Assembly (NCBI GenBank): GCA_012517815.1
Contig: JAAYUF010000013.1
Span: 62,001-126,000, forward strand
DNA: 64,000 nt
Direction of reading: 5' to 3'
Source: Clostridiales bacterium
GTDB lineage: Bacteria > Bacillota > Clostridia > Christensenellales > Aristaeellaceae
Shown here: positions 8,607-17,800 of the stretch, piece by piece
Layout: every line of letters starts with the position of its first letter
Position numbering within the stretch: position 1 is the first letter of the stretch
Translations under genes and position numbers: made by a program
The notes under the pieces: model-generated
The model's database searches: none
Seen by the model: only the letters and a program-made list of their open reading frames with translations
Told to the model about the DNA's origin: nothing

Positions 8607-9362
8607 ATGAAGTTCATCTCCTGGAACGTCAACGGTCTGCGCGCCTGCATGACCAAGGGGTTCCCCGAATATTTCCAAAGTCAGGGCGCGGACGCCTTCT
8701 GCATTCAGGAAACCAAACTGCAGCCCGGGCAGGCCGATTTCGCGCCCGAAGGCTACCATGCCTACTGGAACAGCGCCGATAAAAAAGGGTATTCCGGCAC
8801 GGCGATCTTTGCCCGGCAGGAACCGCTGGCCGTCCGTTACGACATGGGCGTGGACGAGCACGACCACGAGGGCCGCGTGATCGATCTGGAATTCGAGCGC
8901 TACCATCTGGTAACGGTATACACGCCCAACAGCCAGCGCGGCCTCACCCGGCTGGACTACCGCATGCAGTGGGAGGACGCCTTCGCCCAATACCTGCTGG
9001 CGCTGGACGCGCAAAAACCGGTGATCGTCTGCGGCGATCTGAACGTGGCGCACCGGGAGATCGACCTCAGGCATCCCAAGGCCAACGTGCAAAACGCGGG
9101 CTTCACCCCGCAGGAGCGCGAAAAGCTGACCTCGCTTTTGGACCGCGGGTTTGTGGACAGCTTCCGCCTCCTGCACCCGGAGGATCGGGACCGTTACACC
9201 TGGTGGAGCTACATGGCCAACAGCCGCGCGAAGAACGTCGGCTGGCGCATCGACTATTTTCTGGTCAGCCGCCGGCTGGCGTCCGCCATTCGCGCCGCCG
9301 AGATCGACGACGGCGTGATGGGCAGCGACCACTGCCCCGTGATTCTGGATATCGAACCCTGA
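8607..9362 (+). CDS. xth: Exodeoxyribonuclease III / AP endonuclease
   Basis: 251 residues of the EEP (ExoIII/APE1) fold. It begins MKFISWNVNGLRA, where the Asn binds metal. IQETKLQ supplies the catalytic Glu, VCGDLNVAHREIDL the Asp/Asn pair, WRIDYFLVS the conserved Asp, and GSDHCPV the terminal Asp-His dyad. It repairs abasic sites in DNA. The ATG at 8607 follows GAAAGGAG; the reading frame extends upstream without a start signal. Confidence 0.95.
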   Translation: MKFISWNVNGLRACMTKGFPEYFQSQGADAFCIQETKLQPGQADFAPEGYHAYWNSADKKGYSGTAIFARQEPLAVRYDMGVDEHDHEGRVIDLEFERYHLVTVYTPNSQRGLTRLDYRMQWEDAFAQYLLALDAQKPVIVCGDLNVAHREIDLRHPKANVQNAGFTPQEREKLTSLLDRGFVDSFRLLHPEDRDRYTWWSYMANSRAKNVGWRIDYFLVSRRLASAIRAAEIDDGVMGSDHCPVILDIEP

Positions 9363-9394
9363 CCCAACCTGCGATGAATACGAGGCGAACACCG

Positions 9395-9955
9395 ATGAAA
9401 TACCTGTTTGCATCCGATTTGCACGGTTCCCGCACCGCCGCGGAGACCGTGCTCGCCCGCATGGAGGCGGAGAAGGCGGATCGGCTGATCCTGCTGGGCG
9501 ATCTGCTCTACCACGGCCCGCGCAACGATCTGCCCGAGGCGTACGACCCCAGGGCCGTGCTCAAACTGTTCAACGATATGCCCGTGCGGCCGCTGGCCGT
9601 GCGCGGCAACTGCGACGCGGAGATCGACCAGATGGTGCTGGAATTCCCCATCATGGCGGATTACGCCCTCTTGCCGCTGGCCAACGGGAACACGGCCTTC
9701 CTCACCCACGGGCACCTCTTCAACCTCGGGCAACGCCCGCCCTACCGGCACGGCGACCTGATCATCCACGGGCACACGCACGTGCACACCGTGGAGCAAA
9801 GCGACGGGCTCACGTATATCAACCCCGGCTCCGCTGCGCTGCCCAAGGAAGGCCAGCCGAAAAGCTTGATGACGCTGGACTGGGAGGAGGGGCTGTTCCG
9901 CATTCTGGCGATGGACGGCCGGGAACTGAAGCGATACCGGCTTTCGGAGGCATGA
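9395..9955 (+). CDS. yfcE: YfcE-family metallophosphodiesterase
   Basis: 186 residues of the MJ0936/YfcE calcineurin-like family: FASDLHGS (metal ligands), LLGDLLYHGPRN, RGNCDAEID, THGH and IHGHTHVH in the usual order. YfcE enzymes hydrolyse phosphodiesters; the natural substrate is unsettled. I chose the ATG at 9395. An in-frame ATG at 9374 would add seven residues absent from the family. It follows exonuclease III by 32 bases and precedes the thioesterase by three, so the three genes are likely co-transcribed. Confidence 0.88.
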   Translation: MKYLFASDLHGSRTAAETVLARMEAEKADRLILLGDLLYHGPRNDLPEAYDPRAVLKLFNDMPVRPLAVRGNCDAEIDQMVLEFPIMADYALLPLANGNTAFLTHGHLFNLGQRPPYRHGDLIIHGHTHVHTVEQSDGLTYINPGSAALPKEGQPKSLMTLDWEEGLFRILAMDGRELKRYRLSEA

Positions 9956-9958
9956 CGC

Positions 9959-10369
9959 ATGAACCTTGAGGAAATGCGTGCGCTGTTTCGTGAGGACCGT
10001 TTTGCCACGGACCTTTGCGGCATCGCAATCGACGAGGTAACCCCGACCGGCGCCACCTGCAGCATGCCCGTGACGCCTTCGCACCTGAACTCCAACGGCA
10101 CGGTGCAGGGCGGGGCGATCTTCACCCTGTGCGACACCGCCTTTTCCGTTGCCGCCAACGCGGGCGGCCGCCTGACGGTCAGCCGCAGCGCGGATATCAC
10201 CTACATCAAGCCCGGCCGCGGCGACCGCCTGCGCGCCGTTGCCGAGCAGGTGGCGCGCGGAGGCACCACGTGCCTCTACCGCGTGTCGGTTTACGATGAC
10301 ACCGGCACCCTGATTGCCTTTATGACCGGAAACGGACACTTTCTGCAGCGGCCTGCCCGGGAGGGGTAA
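9959..10369 (+). CDS. PaaI-type hotdog-fold thioesterase
   Basis: 136 residues of a single hotdog domain. The family motif reads NSNGTVQGGAIFTLCDTAF, with Gln where many homologues have His before GG; the Asp of CDTAF matches the catalytic acid of PaaI-like acyl-CoA thioesterases. The closing strands are SRSADITYIKPG and LIAFMTGNGHF. It probably hydrolyses a small or aromatic acyl-CoA. The ATG lies three bases after the phosphodiesterase stop, with a GGAGG inside the end of that gene. Confidence 0.85.
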   Translation: MNLEEMRALFREDRFATDLCGIAIDEVTPTGATCSMPVTPSHLNSNGTVQGGAIFTLCDTAFSVAANAGGRLTVSRSADITYIKPGRGDRLRAVAEQVARGGTTCLYRVSVYDDTGTLIAFMTGNGHFLQRPAREG

Positions 10370-10506
10370 GGCGCGGGCCCGGCTCGCCGCGCCGGCGTGG
10401 GTGGCCGCCCGCGGTGTAAATTTCCGCGTATCCCTTTTCCGGAACGGGTTTTTGTGATATTCTGTGCAAAAGCGGCCCGGTGGGGCGACACTTGGGAGGA
10501 TACGGC

Positions 10507-11088
10507 ATGCAATCGGATGTGATCTCGATTTCCGCGGATTCCATCGCCCCCGCGCTGGATATGGTGGAACGGACTGTCACCTACATCGGCTATCCCGCCG
10601 AGTACGGCGCCCGGATGCGGCTGCTGGCCGAGGAACTGATCGGCAGCATCCGCTTTGTACTGGATGAAACCAAGGCCACGCTCTGGGTGGATACCGATGA
10701 TACCGACATGGAAATCCACCTGAAGCTGGAAGGCGTGCTCAGCGACGCCACCCGCGACAAGCTGACCGAGATTTCCAGACGCCGCTGCAACGAACCTCCC
10801 AAGGGGCTGTTTGCCCGCATCGGCGCGTTCTTTTCCGACGCGTTCATGACCGACGCGGCCGAGTATGTGCCGATGTTTCTGGACGGTACTTCGCCCTCTG
10901 CGGGACTGACCATTCCGCTGTCGCTGCTGTCCGGGTACGAGGCGCCGGCCGTGGAGGAAGCCCCAGATGACGGCTCCCCAGGGCTGGAAGCGAGCATTCT
11001 GCGCGGCATGGCCGACGACGTGGTCGTTTGCGCGCGCCCATCCCGCGCGGAACTCACCGTAAAGAAGAAACTGCCCGCCAAAGCGTAA
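10507..11088 (+). CDS. Degenerate ATPase-like protein of a partner-switching module
   Basis: 193 residues. The first ~100 resemble the N-terminal part of an RsbW/GHKL anti-sigma kinase: a helix RLLAEELIGSIRFVLDE in the place of the N-box, followed by beta strands. The Asn of the N-box and the Gly-rich boxes are missing, so ATP binding is doubtful. The remainder is a linker and a basic tail, KKKLPAKA. The start ATG follows GGAGGA. It lies 27 bases before the STAS gene and shares its direction, so it is presumably part of the same switch, as sensor, scaffold or pseudokinase. The function is inferred from context only. Confidence 0.5.
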   Translation: MQSDVISISADSIAPALDMVERTVTYIGYPAEYGARMRLLAEELIGSIRFVLDETKATLWVDTDDTDMEIHLKLEGVLSDATRDKLTEISRRRCNEPPKGLFARIGAFFSDAFMTDAAEYVPMFLDGTSPSAGLTIPLSLLSGYEAPAVEEAPDDGSPGLEASILRGMADDVVVCARPSRAELTVKKKLPAKA

Positions 11089-11115
11089 GCGGCTATTTTG
11101 AAAGGAGCGGTATAC

Positions 11116-11409
11116 ATGACCATCGAGCAGGAACACAGCGGGAAGACCCTTACCGTCCGGCTGGACGGACGTCTGGATACCATCACCTCGCCGGATCTGG
11201 AGCAGGCGCTGGCCGATTTGACCGGCGTGGAACACCTGGCGCTGGATTTTTCGAAGATCACCTACATTTCCAGCGCCGGCCTGCGCGTGCTGCTGGCACT
11301 GCAAAAGCGCATGAGCCGGCAGGGCGACATGGTCGTGCGGCATGTGGACAAAATGGTCATGGAGGTTCTGGAGATGTCCGGCTTTGTGGACATCCTGACC
11401 ATCGAGTGA
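11116..11409 (+). CDS. STAS-domain anti-sigma-factor antagonist
   Basis: 97 residues, a bare STAS domain with VRLDGRLDTITSPDLEQ at the front and the phosphorylation loop DFSKITYISSAGLRVLL, whose serine corresponds to the SpoIIAA/RsbV phosphoserine. In partner switching the unphosphorylated form binds the anti-sigma kinase and frees the sigma factor. The ATG follows AAAGGAG. The next gene is its expected kinase. Confidence 0.9.
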   Translation: MTIEQEHSGKTLTVRLDGRLDTITSPDLEQALADLTGVEHLALDFSKITYISSAGLRVLLALQKRMSRQGDMVVRHVDKMVMEVLEMSGFVDILTIE

Positions 11410-11431
11410 GCCTTGGGGGGAGGGAACAGCC

Positions 11432-11818
11432 TTGATCCTGACGCCCACACCGGAGAACCTGGCGCGCGCGACGGCGTACCTGGACGACGTTCTGGACGGC
11501 CAGCCCTGCGCTGCGAAAACGCGGATCGCGCTGGAAACGGTGCTGGAGGAGGTGTTCATGAACATCGTGAACCACTCCGGCGCGACCGTCGCGGAACTGA
11601 GCGTAACGGCGGAGGCGGGGGAGATCGTCCTGCGCTTTGCCGATGACGGCACGCCCTACGATCCGCTCCAGCGGGAGGATCCGGATGTTACGCTGCCCGT
11701 GGAGGAACGCTCCATCGGCGGACTGGGCATCCTCATGATCCGGCGCATGACCGACCGCCAGACGTACGAGTACGCGGACGGCCGCAACCGGCTGACGCTT
11801 TTCAAACGCATCGCCTGA
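11432..11818 (+). CDS. RsbW/SpoIIAB-like serine kinase (anti-sigma factor), HATPase_c
   Basis: 128 residues with all ATP-binding boxes of the GHKL fold: N-box EEVFMNIVNHSG, G1 DDGTPYDP and G2 GGLGILMIRRM. It should phosphorylate the STAS protein encoded just upstream and may sequester a sigma factor or another target. The start is a TTG at 11432, preceded by GGGGGGAGGG; no ATG fits. No sigma factor or PP2C phosphatase gene is adjacent. Confidence 0.85.
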   Translation: MILTPTPENLARATAYLDDVLDGQPCAAKTRIALETVLEEVFMNIVNHSGATVAELSVTAEAGEIVLRFADDGTPYDPLQREDPDVTLPVEERSIGGLGILMIRRMTDRQTYEYADGRNRLTLFKRIA

Positions 11819-11878
11819 CGGCGGACCGCGGCCGCGGCTCAATGCCCCGGCGATCGGCTGGCCGACGGGCGAACGATA

Positions 11879-11913
11879 CGGCAAAGGCGCCGATGCTTTT
11901 GCCGCGTTTTTTT
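11879..11913 (+). terminator. Terminator of the partner-switching operon
   Basis: CGGCAAA / TTTGCCG stem followed, after two bases, by seven Ts (11907-11913). Confidence 0.8.
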
Positions 11914-11960
11914 GGAACGGGCCCCGCGACACGGCGGGGCGAGGGAAAGGGGCGCTGGAT

Positions 11961-12575
11961 GTGATCGGCATCCTGGATTACGACATCGGCAACGTCGGCT
12001 CCATTCAAAACATGCTCAAGAAGGCGGGTCACCTCAGCCAGATCGTACGCACGGCCGAAGCGCTTGCCGCCTGCGACAAGCTGATCCTCCCCGGCGTGGG
12101 CGCGTTTGACGACGGCATGGCGCAGCTGGATCAAAGCGGCATGCGCGGCGCGCTGGACGCGGCGGTCAAGCAGGGCAAGCCGGTGCTGGGCATCTGCCTG
12201 GGCATGCAGATGCTGGGCCTTTCCAGCGAGGAAGGCAAGCGCGAGGGGCTGGGCTACATCCCGTTTCACAATGTGCGCTTCCGGCTGGACAACCAGCCCG
12301 AGCTCAAGGTGCCCCACATGGGCTGGGACTTTGTGACGCTGTGCGACGCGGGCGATCCGCTGGTGCGTTGGCAGGCCGAGCCGCCGCGTTACTATTTTGT
12401 GCACAGCTACTACGCCCGGTGCGAGGACGAAGCCGACCGGCTGATGGCATGCGATTACGGCATCCCCTTTGCGGCGGCGGTACGGCGCGGCAACGTGCGC
12501 GGCACGCAGTTCCACCCGGAAAAGAGCCACCGTTTCGGGATGTTGCTGCTGAAAAACTTCGCGGAGGTGTGCTGA
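11961..12575 (+). CDS. HisH-like glutamine amidotransferase of an acetamidino-sugar cassette
   Basis: 204 residues of class I glutaminase. The nucleophile is Cys79 in GICLGMQML, and the His/Glu pair lies in GTQFHPEKS. It releases ammonia from glutamine for its HisF-like partner, encoded one base downstream. The start is a GTG at 11961 after GGGAAAGG; the overlapping ATG at 11959 is out of frame. In histidine synthesis HisH pairs with HisF, but the third gene of this set shows that the cassette belongs to the sugar N-acetyl to acetamidino type known from WbpG/PseA systems. No other his gene is present. Confidence 0.85.
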   Translation: MIGILDYDIGNVGSIQNMLKKAGHLSQIVRTAEALAACDKLILPGVGAFDDGMAQLDQSGMRGALDAAVKQGKPVLGICLGMQMLGLSSEEGKREGLGYIPFHNVRFRLDNQPELKVPHMGWDFVTLCDAGDPLVRWQAEPPRYYFVHSYYARCEDEADRLMACDYGIPFAAAVRRGNVRGTQFHPEKSHRFGMLLLKNFAEVC

Positions 12576-12576
12576 G

Positions 12577-13353
12577 ATGTTCCATCGCCCGCGGTTGATC
12601 CCCTGCCTGCTCCTGTCGGAGGGGAACCTCGTGAAAACCCGGAAGTTCAAGGACCCCGTCTATCTGGGCGATCCGATCAACGCCGTGAAGATTTTCAGCG
12701 AAAAGTGCGTGGACGAGCTGTGCATACAGGATATCGAGGCCAGCAAGAAGGGCGTCGGGCCGGATTTCGACCTGCTATCGGAAATCGCCACCGAGGCGTT
12801 CATGCCGCTGAGCTACGGGGGCGGCATCACGAGCATCGAGCAGATACGGCGGCTGTTCCGCATCGGGTTTGAGAAGGTGATCCTCAACACGGCGTGGCAG
12901 GACAACCCCGATCTGCTGACCGAGGCGGCGGTCCGCTTTGGCAGCCAGAGCGTGATCGCCTCCATCGACGTGAAGCAGGATGTGCTCCGCCGCCCGCGCT
13001 GCATGACCCAGTGCGGCACGCGCCCCGTGGAAGGCACACCCGTGGAGCTCGCCCGGCGCGCGCAGGAGGCGGGCGCGGGGGAGGTGCTGCTCAACAGCAT
13101 CGACCGGGACAGCGCCATGCAGGGCTATGACCTCAAACTGGTCAAAAGCGTGGCGGAGGCGGTGAGCATCCCCGTGATCGCCTGCGGCGGCGCGGGCAGC
13201 GCGGCCGACATGGAAGTGGTGCTGCACCAGGCGGGCGCGCATGCGGCGGCGGCCGGGAGCATGTTTGTGTTCTACGGGCCGCGCCGGGCCGTGCTCATCC
13301 ACGTGCCGGAAGAAAAGGAACTGTTTGAACTGGGGGTGTACCGGGATGCCTGA
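12577..13353 (+). CDS. HisF-like ammonia-channelling subunit
   Basis: 258 residues of a HisF (beta/alpha)8 barrel. The true cyclase begins IPCLDV, and its Asp is a catalytic residue. Here the segment reads IPCLLLSEGNLVKT, so that Asp is replaced by Leu. The second Asp region is kept as ASIDVK, and the phosphate loops (YGGGITS, CGGAGS) remain. This pattern suits HisF2-type proteins that only channel ammonia to a sugar amidotransferase. The ATG is preceded by GGAGGTGT inside the HisH-like gene, and the 3' end overlaps the next gene by eight bases, so translation is probably coupled. Confidence 0.85.
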   Translation: MFHRPRLIPCLLLSEGNLVKTRKFKDPVYLGDPINAVKIFSEKCVDELCIQDIEASKKGVGPDFDLLSEIATEAFMPLSYGGGITSIEQIRRLFRIGFEKVILNTAWQDNPDLLTEAAVRFGSQSVIASIDVKQDVLRRPRCMTQCGTRPVEGTPVELARRAQEAGAGEVLLNSIDRDSAMQGYDLKLVKSVAEAVSIPVIACGGAGSAADMEVVLHQAGAHAAAAGSMFVFYGPRRAVLIHVPEEKELFELGVYRDA

Positions 13354-14473
13354 CATCTGTACCCGCTGTGTGATGGACCAAAGCGATCCGTCCATCACCT
13401 TTGACGAGGCCGGGGTATGCAGCTGCTGCCGGCGCTATGACGAGCAAAGGGCGCTGCGCGGCTACCGACCGGGGCAGAGCGAAACCGAGCTGGAGGCGTT
13501 GGTGCGGCAGGTGAAGGCCGATGGCGCGGGCAAGGAATTTGACTGCATCATCGGCATATCCGGCGGGGTGGACAGCGCCTATCTGGCCTACACCGCGAGC
13601 CGGCTGGGGCTTCGGATGCTGGCGGTGCACGTGGATACTGGCTGGAACAGCGAAGTGGCCGTGCGCAACATCGAACGCCTGTGCAACCGGCTGGGGCTGC
13701 AACTGCACACCATCGTGATGGACTGGCCGACCATGAAGGAATTGCAGCGCGCCTACCTGTTTTCGGGGCTTGCGAACCTGGATGTGCCGCAGGATCACCT
13801 GCTGGTGGCGGCGGTGTACCGTTTCGCCAAGGAATACGGCGTGCGCTATGTGCTAAACGGCACCAACATCGCCACCGAGGGGGCGAGTTCGCCGTACTCC
13901 AGGCAGCTCAGCTGCATGGATTTCTGGCACCTGCGCAGCGTGTACCGCCGCTGGGGGCGGGGCAAGAGCCTGCGCAAGTACCCGCACCTTTCGCTGGTGC
14001 AGGCGCGCTGGAAGTTTGCCGCCATTGAGCAGGTCAACCTCCTCAACTACGTCCCCTACGCCAAAAAGGACGCCATCGCCACGCTTTCGGCCGAGTTCGG
14101 CTGGGAGTATTACGGCGGCAAGCATTTTGAAAGCCGCTTTACCAAATGGTTCCAATCGGCATACCTCCCCCGGAAGTTTGGCTACGACAAGCGCCGCTAC
14201 CACCTTTCCTGCCTGATCAACAACGGTGAGATGACCCGCGACGAGGCGCTTTCGGAAATCGCCCGCCCGCCCTACGACCCGGAGCAGATGCGCGAGGACG
14301 AGGCGTACATCCTTAAAAAGCTGGACATCACGCCCGAGCAGTGGGCCAGGGTGATGAGCGAGCCGCCCACGCCCAACGAAGCCTATTTTTCGCAGGAGAA
14401 GGTGATCCGGCTGGCGGAGAGGCTGCTGGGCGCCAGACGAACCGCCGCCGTGAAAAACCGCAAGAGCAAGTAA
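13346..14473 (+). CDS. N-acetyl sugar amidotransferase (WbpG/PseA family)
   Basis: 375 residues. The N-terminus has two Cys pairs (CTRC and CSCC) likely to bind zinc. The PP-loop ATP-pyrophosphatase motif is GISGGVDSAYLA, followed by MLAVHVDTGWNSE and LNGTNIATEG. Family members adenylate the acetamido group of a nucleotide-linked sugar and replace its oxygen with ammonia from HisH/HisF, giving an acetamidino sugar as in some O-antigens and flagellin sugars. The start ATG at 13346 overlaps the HisF-like stop; the longer upstream frame lies inside that gene. No pseudaminic or legionaminic synthesis gene is nearby, so the substrate is unknown. Confidence 0.88.
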   Translation: MPDICTRCVMDQSDPSITFDEAGVCSCCRRYDEQRALRGYRPGQSETELEALVRQVKADGAGKEFDCIIGISGGVDSAYLAYTASRLGLRMLAVHVDTGWNSEVAVRNIERLCNRLGLQLHTIVMDWPTMKELQRAYLFSGLANLDVPQDHLLVAAVYRFAKEYGVRYVLNGTNIATEGASSPYSRQLSCMDFWHLRSVYRRWGRGKSLRKYPHLSLVQARWKFAAIEQVNLLNYVPYAKKDAIATLSAEFGWEYYGGKHFESRFTKWFQSAYLPRKFGYDKRRYHLSCLINNGEMTRDEALSEIARPPYDPEQMREDEAYILKKLDITPEQWARVMSEPPTPNEAYFSQEKVIRLAERLLGARRTAAVKNRKSK

Positions 14474-14653
14474 GCGCTGCCGTGCCGCGGGGAATCGCAA
14501 GCGACGTGCGTTTTGCCGGTTAACCGGCCGGCGGCCTTTGCGACACACGCGAAAAACGCGGGGCAAAACAGCGCGCGCCTCCGTCGACCCACCGGATTGC
14601 GGCGATCGCGGCGCAGACGGCTCGCCCAGGCCAGCGCCGCCTTCCGCGATGGG

Positions 14654-14694
14654 GCGTGCCCGGTTTGCCGGCGTGTAAGCCAAACCGGGCACGC
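14654..14694. repeat. 14-bp inverted repeat, possible terminator
   Basis: GCGTGCCCGGTTTG pairs perfectly with CAAACCGGGCACGC across a 13-base loop, after the amidotransferase cassette. No clear T run follows. The gap 14474-14862 holds no convincing gene. Confidence 0.5.
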
Positions 14695-14780
14695 GCGGGA
14701 GAACCGCCTTGTCTGTCCGACGGGCCGAACGGTTTTCGGCCGCCCTGAAGCAAACGCAACGCCTACTGTGGCACACGCGC

Positions 14781-14841
14781 AGCGAAACGCGCGGCACCCT
14801 CCCGACGGATTACCCGCCGGGCGGGTGCCGCGCGTTTCGCT
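14781..14841. terminator. 19-bp perfect hairpin between convergent transcripts
   Basis: AGCGAAACGCGCGGCACCC (14781-14799) pairs with its exact complement at 14823-14841, followed on the plus strand by GTTTTG. It probably ends transcription from the amidotransferase cassette, and possibly from the giant surface-protein gene on the other strand, where the T run is lacking. Confidence 0.6.
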
Positions 14842-14862
14842 GTTTTGCCCTCGTCGGGCCTG

Positions 14863-17800
14863 TTATTTCGTCTGCACGCTGGCGGCGGGCCAGCGCTGCA
14901 CGTCGCCCGGGGTGATGCCGGCGGGCAGGGTCTCGCCCTCGCGCACGATGTAGCCCAGGTTGAAATCCAGGTTGCGGGAGCCGCTCTCCACGCTGAAGGG
15001 CTCGCTTGTCGCCTCGCTGCCGTCGCCGGAAGTGAGGCAGCTGGAGATGATGCGCAGCGCCGGAATGGACTTGGTGATCTCCAGCTCGGGATAGGCGGCC
15101 GCGCGGAGCGTATAGGTGCCGGGGTAGACGTCCGCCAGCTCGTAATAGCCCCACTCGTTGGAAACCGTGGCGTAGGCGACTTCGCCGTCTGCCAGCAGCT
15201 CGATGGTCACGCCGTTTACCGAAGGCTCGTCCGCGTCGATCAGGCCGTTTTGGTTGCTGTCCAGCCATACCTGATCGCCGACGCGCGCGGGCTTGATGAG
15301 GATCACATCCATGGCAAGCCGGTGGTCGGCCATCTCCAGCTCGAAGGGTTCGCCGGTGCCGATACCGTCCGCCGAACCGGTCACGACGGACGCATCGGCC
15401 GAGTAGTTGGGATCGTCGGGCCTTACGAAGATGGTGCCGGACGGCTGCGTTACGGTCAGGCGGTACTGATCCGGCCAGAGGCCGTCAAAGCGGTACGCGC
15501 CGCTTTCGTCCGTGGTGGCGGTGAGAAGCGGGGTCGCGCCGTTGGCCTGGTAGAGGCTGACCGTGACGCCCGCCTGCGGGGTGCGCGCGCCGTTTTCGTC
15601 CAGCGCGACCGTGCCGCCGATGCTGGTATAGGAAACCAGACCGCCCTGGATGTCCTCAAACGTCTCGCCCTCACGGATCACAATGCCGCTTTGGCTCATC
15701 ACGCTTCCGTTCACGGCGAAGGTGTCGTCGGGATCATTGGCGGGCTGCGCCTGTTCGGGGAGGGTGAAGCGCACCGTGTAGGCGGAGGGCCGGACGTTAC
15801 TAAACGTCACGTAGCCGTCGTCGCCGGAACGGGCCGTTTTCACCACTTTGTTCAGCGTTTCGTCAAACAGTTCATAGGAAAGGCCTGATAGCAGCCGCTC
15901 GTCCGAGGCGTGACGGCCGTCCCGGTTCTCGTCCAGCCAGACCGAGCCGCGCACGGTGGCCGGCCGCACCGCGCCAACCGCGTATTCGGCGCGGTTGACC
16001 AGCGCGGCCCACGGGCAGGCGAGCGTATCCGTCTGCGCGGTATCCAGCGTGAGGCCGCCGGCGGCCAGACCGGCGGAGAAGATGTACCCTTCCGGCAGGG
16101 TCAGGCTCAGGGTGTAGGCGCTCGGCCGCAGGTTGGTAACGGAGAAGCGGCCGTCCGCGCCGGTGGCGACGGTAACCGCATCCAGCCCGGCGCCTGCGGG
16201 CTTCAGCGTGATCTCCACGCCGGAGAGAACGTCCTCGCCCTCGTCGCGCAGGCCGTTGCCGTTGGCGTCGTGGTAGGCGTAGCCACCAAACGTGCCCAGC
16301 GTAACGGCGCCTGTCAGCGGCGCGGTATAGCTCTTGCCGGATTCAAAGCGCAAGCCGCCCAGCACGTTTTCAAGGCCCTGCGCCTCCAGCGTGTTGCCGT
16401 TTGCGACAACCCTGGCCATCGTGGCGTTTTCCGGCAGCAGGTAGGTAAGGGTATAATCGCCGGGCATCACGCCGTCAAAGAAGTAGGTTCCGTCGGCCGC
16501 GACGGTTTCGGTCAGGTCCAGTTCCCCGTCGTCGGAGAGCAGGCGCACGCGGCCGTCGGTGAAGCCGGCTTCGCCCTCGTCCATCAGGCCGTTGTCGTTC
16601 AGGTCGTCAAAGAACATGCCCGTGAGCGTGGAGGAAGGCAGCATGCCCGCGTTGATGTGCTCGACGGTCTGCCCCATCGCCACCAGGATCGCCTCGGTTT
16701 CGCCGTAACCGTCCCTGGCCAGCGCCTGCACGTGGTTGCCGTTGTCTTCCGCGGGGCGGTAGCGCGTGAAGGCGTAGTTGTTGCGGCGCTGGAAGCGCAC
16801 GGTGTAATCGCCCGGCATGATGCCCTCGAACAGATACCGGCCGTTGGCGTTGGTGGTAGCCGTGCCGACGAGCGTCCCGGCGGCGTCCACCAGCTGGACT
16901 TTTACGCCGGACGCCTTTTTATCGCTGCCGCTCAGCACGCCGTCGTACTTGGCGTCCAGGAACACCGTGCCCGAGAGCGTGCCGCCCATGGCAACGCCCA
17001 CGCAGGTTTCGGCGGTTTCGCCGTTTTGGAGGATCAGGGAATCAATGCTGTTTTCCCGGCGGCCTTCGCGCGCCGCGAACCGGTTGTACAGCCCTTCGCC
17101 CCGCGCGGGCACCAGGGTGAAGATGCACCCGTCGTTGGGCAGGATGGCGCGCACGCGGTAATCGCCTCCGCGAAGGGTGTCAAACGCATAGCGCCCGTCC
17201 GCGCCGGTAACCGCTTTGCCCATGGAGCGGCTGTTGGTATTCTTGATCACTTCCACCGTAACGCCCGCGTAGGGCGGTTCGCCCTCGTCGTACACGCCGT
17301 TGTAGTTCGTATCCAGGAAGGCGATCCCCGTCAGCGCCGCTTTCTGGATCACGCCGACGTTCTTGTCGGCCACATCCTGCGCGTCGGCGACCACAAACTG
17401 CCGCGTGGCCGCGCTGCCGTCCGCGGTGAACACCGAGCGGCTGTCCCCGCCCGTCTGCGTATAGCGGGCGAACAGCAGGCCGTCGGGGAGGGTCGCGGTC
17501 AGGTTGTAGGCGTCGTTTCGCAGCAGCGCGAAACGGTACGCGCCGGTCTCGTCGGTGGTAAGCTGGTAGGTATTGCCGGTGCGCGTGCCGCTCAACGTGA
17601 GTTGCACGCCGGGGACGCCGGGCTCGCCGTCGTCCATCACGCCGTTGTTGTTTTCATCGTTCCACACCCGACCGGAGAACGAGCCGACCGGGATCGCGGC
17701 CGCGGCGGCTCCCGCGGTCTGGCCGGAGAGCAGCGAAAACGCGGCGGAAAAGGCGGTGAGGCTGTCCGTGCCGCCGACGCAGCTGGTATCGGTATTCCAT

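Noticed and set aside
11961-13353. Histidine biosynthesis hisH-hisF
   Set aside because: The HisF-like protein lacks the first catalytic Asp, the genes are coupled to a sugar amidotransferase, and no other his gene is nearby.
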